Assembly (NCBI GenBank): GCA_937925515.1
Contig: CALALP010000040.1
Span: forward strand, 1 to 9,760
Length of the DNA stretch: 9,760 bases
Direction: 5' to 3'
From: an uncultured Lachnoanaerobaculum sp.
GTDB lineage: Bacteria; Bacillota; Clostridia; Lachnospirales; Lachnospiraceae
The notes beneath the pieces are model-generated. The model had not been told where the DNA came from and made no database searches. It saw only the letters and a program-made list of their open reading frames with translations. A program made the position numbers and the translations under genes. Below, piece after piece: positions 6,172 through 9,760 of the stretch. The stretch's first letter is position 1, and each line of letters opens with the position of its first letter.

Positions 6172-7056
6172 ATGAAAAGTAGAAAAATAGACATTGTGCA
6201 GATTATACTCATAATATTTATGTTTCTTATTACATTGACAATGTTAATTCCAATACTACATATTTTAGCACGCTCATTGTCAGAACCCATACAGTCAAAA
6301 AATATGAGTAGCTTAGAAATTATTCCGAGAGGTTTTTCACTTATTAATTATAAGATTTTATTTAGCAATAAGGCTCTTGTACCTTCGATTTTTAATTCTA
6401 TTTTTATAACAGTTACAGGAACTCTACTCAATATACTTCTTACAACACTTGCCGCCTATACACTTACAAGACCTAAGTTTATTGGAAAACATTTATTTAT
6501 GGTATTTTTTATAATAATGATGTTATTTGAACCGGGAATTGTACCTGAATACATAGTTATCAAAAAGCTTGGACTTATGGGAAGTCAGTGGTCTGTTATA
6601 CTAGGTCAAGCAGTTAATGTATATTATTTAGTGATAATGATGCGTTATTTTGAGGAAATTCCACATGCATTTTATGAGGCGGCAAAAGTTGACGGAGCAG
6701 GGCATTTTAGAACCTTATTTTTGGTTGCTTGCCCACTTATAAAACCTGCTATTGCAACATTAACCATGTTTTATGGAGTATTGCGTTGGAATGAATATTT
6801 TCGTTCTAGCATTTATATTTCCTCTATAAAGGAAGTTCCCCTACAAGTGATTTTAAGAAAATTTATTGTAGACAATGATGTTACATCAATTATTGGGACA
6901 CAAAATATTTTAAATTATAATGATTTAGCAAAAATTGATTACACTGCACTTCAGTATTCAACCATTATAATTGCAGTAGTTCCTATTTTGCTATTATATC
7001 CATTTATATTAAAATTTTATACTAAAAATGTTACCACAGGTGGCATAAAAGAATAA
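6172..7056 (+). CDS. Carbohydrate ABC transporter permease, LplC/YtcP type
   Basis: The second permease (294 residues), partner of the upstream one. It has about six membrane segments and the EAA loop FYEAAKVDGAG (167-177) followed by CPLIKPAIATL (187-197), where Cys replaces the Leu of the usual LP. The N-terminal basic segment followed by a membrane helix, the ARSLSEP stretch (33-39) and the C-terminal YTKNVTTGGIKE match the LplC/YtcP style. Translation starts 1 nt after the previous stop, using GGGAG (6158-6162) inside the upstream coding sequence. The substrate-binding lipoprotein follows 20 nt later, completing a three-gene importer operon. Confidence 0.93.
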   Translation: MKSRKIDIVQIILIIFMFLITLTMLIPILHILARSLSEPIQSKNMSSLEIIPRGFSLINYKILFSNKALVPSIFNSIFITVTGTLLNILLTTLAAYTLTRPKFIGKHLFMVFFIIMMLFEPGIVPEYIVIKKLGLMGSQWSVILGQAVNVYYLVIMMRYFEEIPHAFYEAAKVDGAGHFRTLFLVACPLIKPAIATLTMFYGVLRWNEYFRSSIYISSIKEVPLQVILRKFIVDNDVTSIIGTQNILNYNDLAKIDYTALQYSTIIIAVVPILLLYPFILKFYTKNVTTGGIKE

Positions 7057-7076
7057 ATTTAAGGGAGGTAGATTAT

Positions 7077-8606
7077 ATGAAAAAAATTGTAGTAGTTTTT
7101 ATGTCAACACTTATTGCCGGTGTTTGTCTTATGGGTTGTACTAATACAAAGGATAGCTCTAAGGAAACAAAAAGCAAGGTTGTACAGGAAAATGCTGAAA
7201 CCGGTAGTGCTGAAAATAAGGGAGAGTGGAAAACGATAGGCACAAAAGATAGCCCTGTAACTGTAAAGATTGTGATGAAAGATGTATTTCCTGATGAGGA
7301 AGATGTAAAGCTTTTAGCAGAACAAATCAATAAGAAAATGTCAGCACATGGGCAGTTTATAGATTTGCAGTTTTTAGAGCCACCTGCAGGAAGTTATAGT
7401 ACAGCTCTACCTATTGCTATGATGAATGGCGATATAGATGCCGACCTTGTATATTTTCAAGGTGGAGATTTAGCACTTGCCAATCAAGGCTTATTTGAAG
7501 ACTTAACACCATATATTGAAAACTCTACTTATGTCAAAGAGCTTATGACTGATATAAATAAGACTAGATTGTCAAACTATCCATATTTACTTTGGCTTGG
7601 AGCGTCTAGGATACAAATTCCGTCTATGCGTAAAGATTGGGCAGAACAACTAGATAGTTATGATAAGCTAATTGCAGACCCAACAGTTGACAACTATTAT
7701 AATATGTTTAAGGAGATGAAAGATAAGGGGCTTGTAGAGTATGCAATTACTATGGACGGAAATACTGCTCGCCTAGATAGCATTTTCAATCAAGCATTTG
7801 GAGTAACAGGTACAATTATCAAAGAAGATAATAAATGGATTTTTAGTAAGGAGAGTAATGCAGAGAAAAATAAATTAGAGTTTTATGCAAAACTTTATGC
7901 AGACGGTATGATTGACCCTGAGTATTTAACTGACACTTGGGATACTATGGAGCAGAAATTTTATGAGGGTAAGACAGGTATAATCTCAGGAACTTTGGCA
8001 TCTACTCAAATTTATGATAATAAAATGCGTTCTGCAAATGGAGAAAATGCTGAACTTGTGATTTTGCCACCTGCAAAAGGAATTTCTCAAGGGTATCGAG
8101 CAGAGGACTCAACCAAGGAGGAAAGAGGTTTTGTTATAAATGCTGACTCTAAAAATAAAGATGCAGCTTGGGCAGTGCTTGAATTTATGGCAAGTCCTGA
8201 GGGGCGTATATTAGATAAGGTTGGTATTGAGGGAAAGCACTATAAAGTAGAAAATAATAAGATTATATTTACTGATAAATGGCAAGAATGGTGGGCTAGA
8301 TTTTGGGATACTACTTATAAGTTTGACCCACAAAATCCGTCATTAGAAAAACCTGTTCTTACAAATGCAGGGCAGAGTGCCTTTGATAATCTTCAAAAAT
8401 ATTTGGTAAAAGATACTAATATATTGATTCCTGAAGAACTGACTCCACAATGGGACGCTATGAACGGATATTATGCTGAATATAGCTCAGATATTATTCG
8501 TGGTGAAAAAAAGATTTCTGCATTTGAGGAATTAAAAGCAAAGTGGAAAGAGGCAGGTGGAGCTGAATTTGAAAGTGTACTTATTGAAAAGCTAGGACAA
8601 CCATAA
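7077..8606 (+). CDS. Sugar ABC transporter substrate-binding lipoprotein (LplA/YtcQ-like)
   Basis: A 509-residue extracellular solute-binding protein. The signal peptide ends in the lipobox LMGC (Cys21), and a Ser/Lys/Glu-rich tether runs to about residue 50. The mature part has the two-lobed sugar-binder style: ADLVYFQGGDLALANQGLFEDLTPYI (122-147) is a typical family block, and NADSKNKDAAWAVLEFMASPEGR lies in the C-terminal half. The large size fits the LplA/YtcQ group that captures oligosaccharides and delivers them to LplB/LplC permeases. AGGGAGG (7062-7068) lies 8 nt before the ATG. The ATPase (an MsmK/UgpC-type shared subunit is the usual solution) is not in this operon, nor are glycoside hydrolases or a two-component regulator within the window. 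The stop codon is part of a 12-bp tandem duplication. Confidence 0.93.
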   Translation: MKKIVVVFMSTLIAGVCLMGCTNTKDSSKETKSKVVQENAETGSAENKGEWKTIGTKDSPVTVKIVMKDVFPDEEDVKLLAEQINKKMSAHGQFIDLQFLEPPAGSYSTALPIAMMNGDIDADLVYFQGGDLALANQGLFEDLTPYIENSTYVKELMTDINKTRLSNYPYLLWLGASRIQIPSMRKDWAEQLDSYDKLIADPTVDNYYNMFKEMKDKGLVEYAITMDGNTARLDSIFNQAFGVTGTIIKEDNKWIFSKESNAEKNKLEFYAKLYADGMIDPEYLTDTWDTMEQKFYEGKTGIISGTLASTQIYDNKMRSANGENAELVILPPAKGISQGYRAEDSTKEERGFVINADSKNKDAAWAVLEFMASPEGRILDKVGIEGKHYKVENNKIIFTDKWQEWWARFWDTTYKFDPQNPSLEKPVLTNAGQSAFDNLQKYLVKDTNILIPEELTPQWDAMNGYYAEYSSDIIRGEKKISAFEELKAKWKEAGGAEFESVLIEKLGQP

Positions 8607-8623
8607 AAATAACCATAAAAATA
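8599..8623 (+). repeat. 12-bp tandem duplication across the binding-protein stop codon
   Basis: AACCATAAAAAT occurs twice head to tail (8599-8610, 8611-8622), and the match runs one more base. Because the unit is a multiple of three, the reading frame after the real stop TAA (8604-8606) meets further in-frame stops at 8610, 8616 and 8622. Confidence 0.9.
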
Positions 8624-8647
8624 GATTAGAAAATTTATTCATTATTA

Positions 8648-8684
8648 TATGGGATTTGTCCCCCGTAGGGGGACAAATCCCATA
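8648..8684. terminator. Hairpin B at the convergent binding-protein / NUDIX junction
   Basis: A perfect 17-bp stem with a GTA loop (8665-8667). The left arm runs TATGGGATTT then GTCCCCC (8648-8664); the right arm runs GGGGGAC then AAATCCCATA (8668-8684). Its position between convergent stop codons suggests a bidirectional terminator. However, no T-run directly follows on either strand, so it may act as a transcript-end protector or be a palindromic repeat. It shares the GATTT...AAATCCC base and the 27-nt core length with the hairpin at 3668-3694. Confidence 0.75.
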
Positions 8685-8709
8685 CAAAACTAATTTGCCT
8701 CCCCTAATC

Positions 8710-9156
8710 TTAAATAAATCTCACATCTTTATAGTCATCAGATAAAACTAACTCGGTTATACTGTCAGTATTCATGACCTTAACCATACTATCCATGTGC
8801 CAGATAAGATTTAAGTTTTTTAACTCTTCAAAGGTAGTCCAAAAAACTTCGCCCTCGGAAGATGAGGTAAGAGTACCACTAAATTTATCTGTTTTATAAA
8901 GGAAAACCATATATCTTTTATGCTCTTCATAAAACCATTCCTTGATACCACATAATTTCGGCTCGTATATTGTTAAGCCTGTTTCCTCAAATATTTCTCT
9001 TACAACTGCATCAGTGCAAGGCTCTTTTTCTTCAATATGCCCACCTGGGAAGATAACCCCTCTAATGTCCTTTGTGATTTTGTCTTGTACAAGAACCCTG
9101 TCTTTGTCATAAACCATACAAACCACTGTTAAAGTAACTGTTTGACTTCTATCCAT
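8710..9156 (-). CDS. NUDIX hydrolase (MutT-like)
   Basis: A 148-residue soluble enzyme with a complete Nudix box: Gly39, Glu45, then REIFEETGL at 53-61, fitting GX5EX7REUXEEXGU. The box forms the divalent-metal site for hydrolysing a nucleoside diphosphate linked to another group. Many relatives are labelled 8-oxo-dGTP diphosphatase, but the substrate is not fixed by the sequence. The PGGHIEE loop and a late WTTFEEL segment (about 106-112) fit a single-domain MutT-like fold. The start is supported by AAGGGAGG (9164-9171) 7 nt upstream. It is transcribed divergently from the GNAT gene and looks monocistronic. Confidence 0.93.
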   Translation of the reverse strand: MDRSQTVTLTVVCMVYDKDRVLVQDKITKDIRGVIFPGGHIEEKEPCTDAVVREIFEETGLTIYEPKLCGIKEWFYEEHKRYMVFLYKTDKFSGTLTSSSEGEVFWTTFEELKNLNLIWHMDSMVKVMNTDSITELVLSDDYKDVRFI

Positions 9157-9188
9157 ATTTTAACCTCCCTTATAAATAAATTAATGGT

Positions 9189-9217
9189 ATAATAACACTT
9201 ATTTATATAATGTGCAA
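9189..9217 (-). promoter_or_regulatory. Promoter of the NUDIX gene (extended -10)
   Basis: On the minus strand, TTGCAC (9212-9217) and TATTAT (9189-9194) are 17 nt apart, and the -10 is preceded by TGT, an extended -10 (TGn) feature that compensates for the weak -35. The leader would be about 25 nt. Confidence 0.6.
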
Positions 9218-9226
9218 TTCAGTTTA

Positions 9227-9256
9227 TTTACAGTAAGTTATAACTTGAATTATAAT
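9227..9256 (+). promoter_or_regulatory. Promoter of the GNAT gene
   Basis: TTTACA (9227-9232) and a perfect TATAAT (9251-9256) are 18 nt apart. The start would fall near 9263, giving a leader of about 24 nt that holds GGAGGA (9278-9283). The divergent NUDIX promoter lies only about 10 bp away, so the two promoters are back to back. Confidence 0.65.
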
Positions 9257-9286
9257 ACTGGAAATAGTGCTTTATATGGAGGAAAT

Positions 9287-9760
9287 ATGATTAGAAAAGC
9301 TGATATAAGTGATTTAGATGAGATACTTAAGATATTTGAATATGCTAGAAAAATTATGAAAGAAAATGGTAATCCTAATCAGTGGGGAAACTCAAGACCG
9401 TCAGAAAATGCAGTTATAAATGATATAAAAGATAGGAATTGTTATGTGTTTGAAAATAAGGGATTGCAGGCAACATTTACACTTATACAAGGTATCGAGC
9501 CGACTTATACAGAAATTTTTGGAAAATGGCTTGATAACAGCCCCTATGCTACAATTCATAGAATTGCAAGTAATGGTAAAATTAAGGGAGTAATGAATAA
9601 ATGCTTGGAGTTTGCATTTTCAAGATATTCAAATGTTCGCATAGATACTCACAAAGATAATATTATAATGAGGCATATTATAGAAAAATCAGGTTTTACA
9701 TATTGTGGAATTATAAAGGTAGAGGACGGCAGCGAGAGGCTTGCATATCAGAAGATAATA
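9287..9760 (+). CDS. GNAT family N-acetyltransferase (cut by window end)
   Basis: An open frame of 158 codons with no stop before the window ends, beginning MIRKADISDLDEILKIFEYA, a typical GNAT N-terminus. Further family-like stretches are KENGNPNQWG (25-34), YATIHRIASNGKIKG (87-101) in the acetyl-CoA-binding region, VRIDTHKDN (117-125) and IIEKSGFTYCGII (131-143). The classical R/Q-x-x-G-x-G/A motif is replaced by NGKIKG, which I believe is usual for this subgroup. These enzymes move an acetyl group from acetyl-CoA to an amine; the substrate is unknown. The start is fixed by GGAGGA (9278-9283) 3 nt from the ATG, a tight spacing. The sequence is near the usual C-terminus (RLAYQKI), so only a few residues are probably missing. 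Confidence 0.88.
   Translation, partial: MIRKADISDLDEILKIFEYARKIMKENGNPNQWGNSRPSENAVINDIKDRNCYVFENKGLQATFTLIQGIEPTYTEIFGKWLDNSPYATIHRIASNGKIKGVMNKCLEFAFSRYSNVRIDTHKDNIIMRHIIEKSGFTYCGIIKVEDGSERLAYQKII

Noticed and set aside
7073..7330. Open frame of 85 codons on the minus strand over the start of the binding-protein gene.
   Set aside because: Ser/Thr/Phe-rich translation typical of an antisense shadow of a Lys/Glu-rich coding region, with no initiation signal.

Overview
The window is AT-rich DNA with strong AGGAGG-type ribosome binding sites, several lipoproteins carrying Bacillota-style signal peptides, and split LplB/LplC-type sugar permeases. This points to a low-GC member of the Clostridia. 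The SH3 lipoprotein, the lipoprotein serpin and the GNAT protein look most like Lachnospiraceae (host-associated, possibly oral or gut). That placement is inference from protein style, not a search result.

Layout. (1) Positions 46-1425 on the minus strand encode a serpin anchored as a lipoprotein. (2) After a divergent, AT-rich promoter region comes a plus-strand pair: a zinc N-acetylmuramoyl-L-alanine amidase (1689-2822) and a lipoprotein with two bacterial SH3 domains (2873-3622). (3) A perfect hairpin lies at the convergent junction with a minus-strand MATE exporter (3757-5127). (4) Divergent from the exporter is a plus-strand carbohydrate ABC importer operon: LplB-type permease, LplC/YtcP-type permease and a large lipoprotein substrate-binding protein (5277-8606), with no ATPase in the operon. 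(5) A second perfect hairpin of the same 27-nt core architecture lies at the next convergent junction, facing a minus-strand NUDIX hydrolase (8710-9156). (6) A plus-strand GNAT acetyltransferase starts at 9287 and runs off the right end.

Working picture. Most of the cargo acts at the cell surface: a protease-inhibitor-like lipoprotein, a wall hydrolase with a wall-binding partner, a drug/metabolite exporter, and a sugar importer. The genes form short independent transcription units with recognisable sigma-A promoters. No mobile element, CRISPR array, rRNA or tRNA was recognised, and no stretch over 300 bases lacks a gene.

The least ordinary signals are: (a) the membrane-anchored serpin with a long, atypical reactive loop; (b) two palindromes that share base sequence and size but have completely different, fully compensated inner arms; and (c) exact short tandem duplications spanning the stop codons of two unrelated genes (14 bp and 12 bp). 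I do not see convincing evidence for a wholly new multi-gene system.
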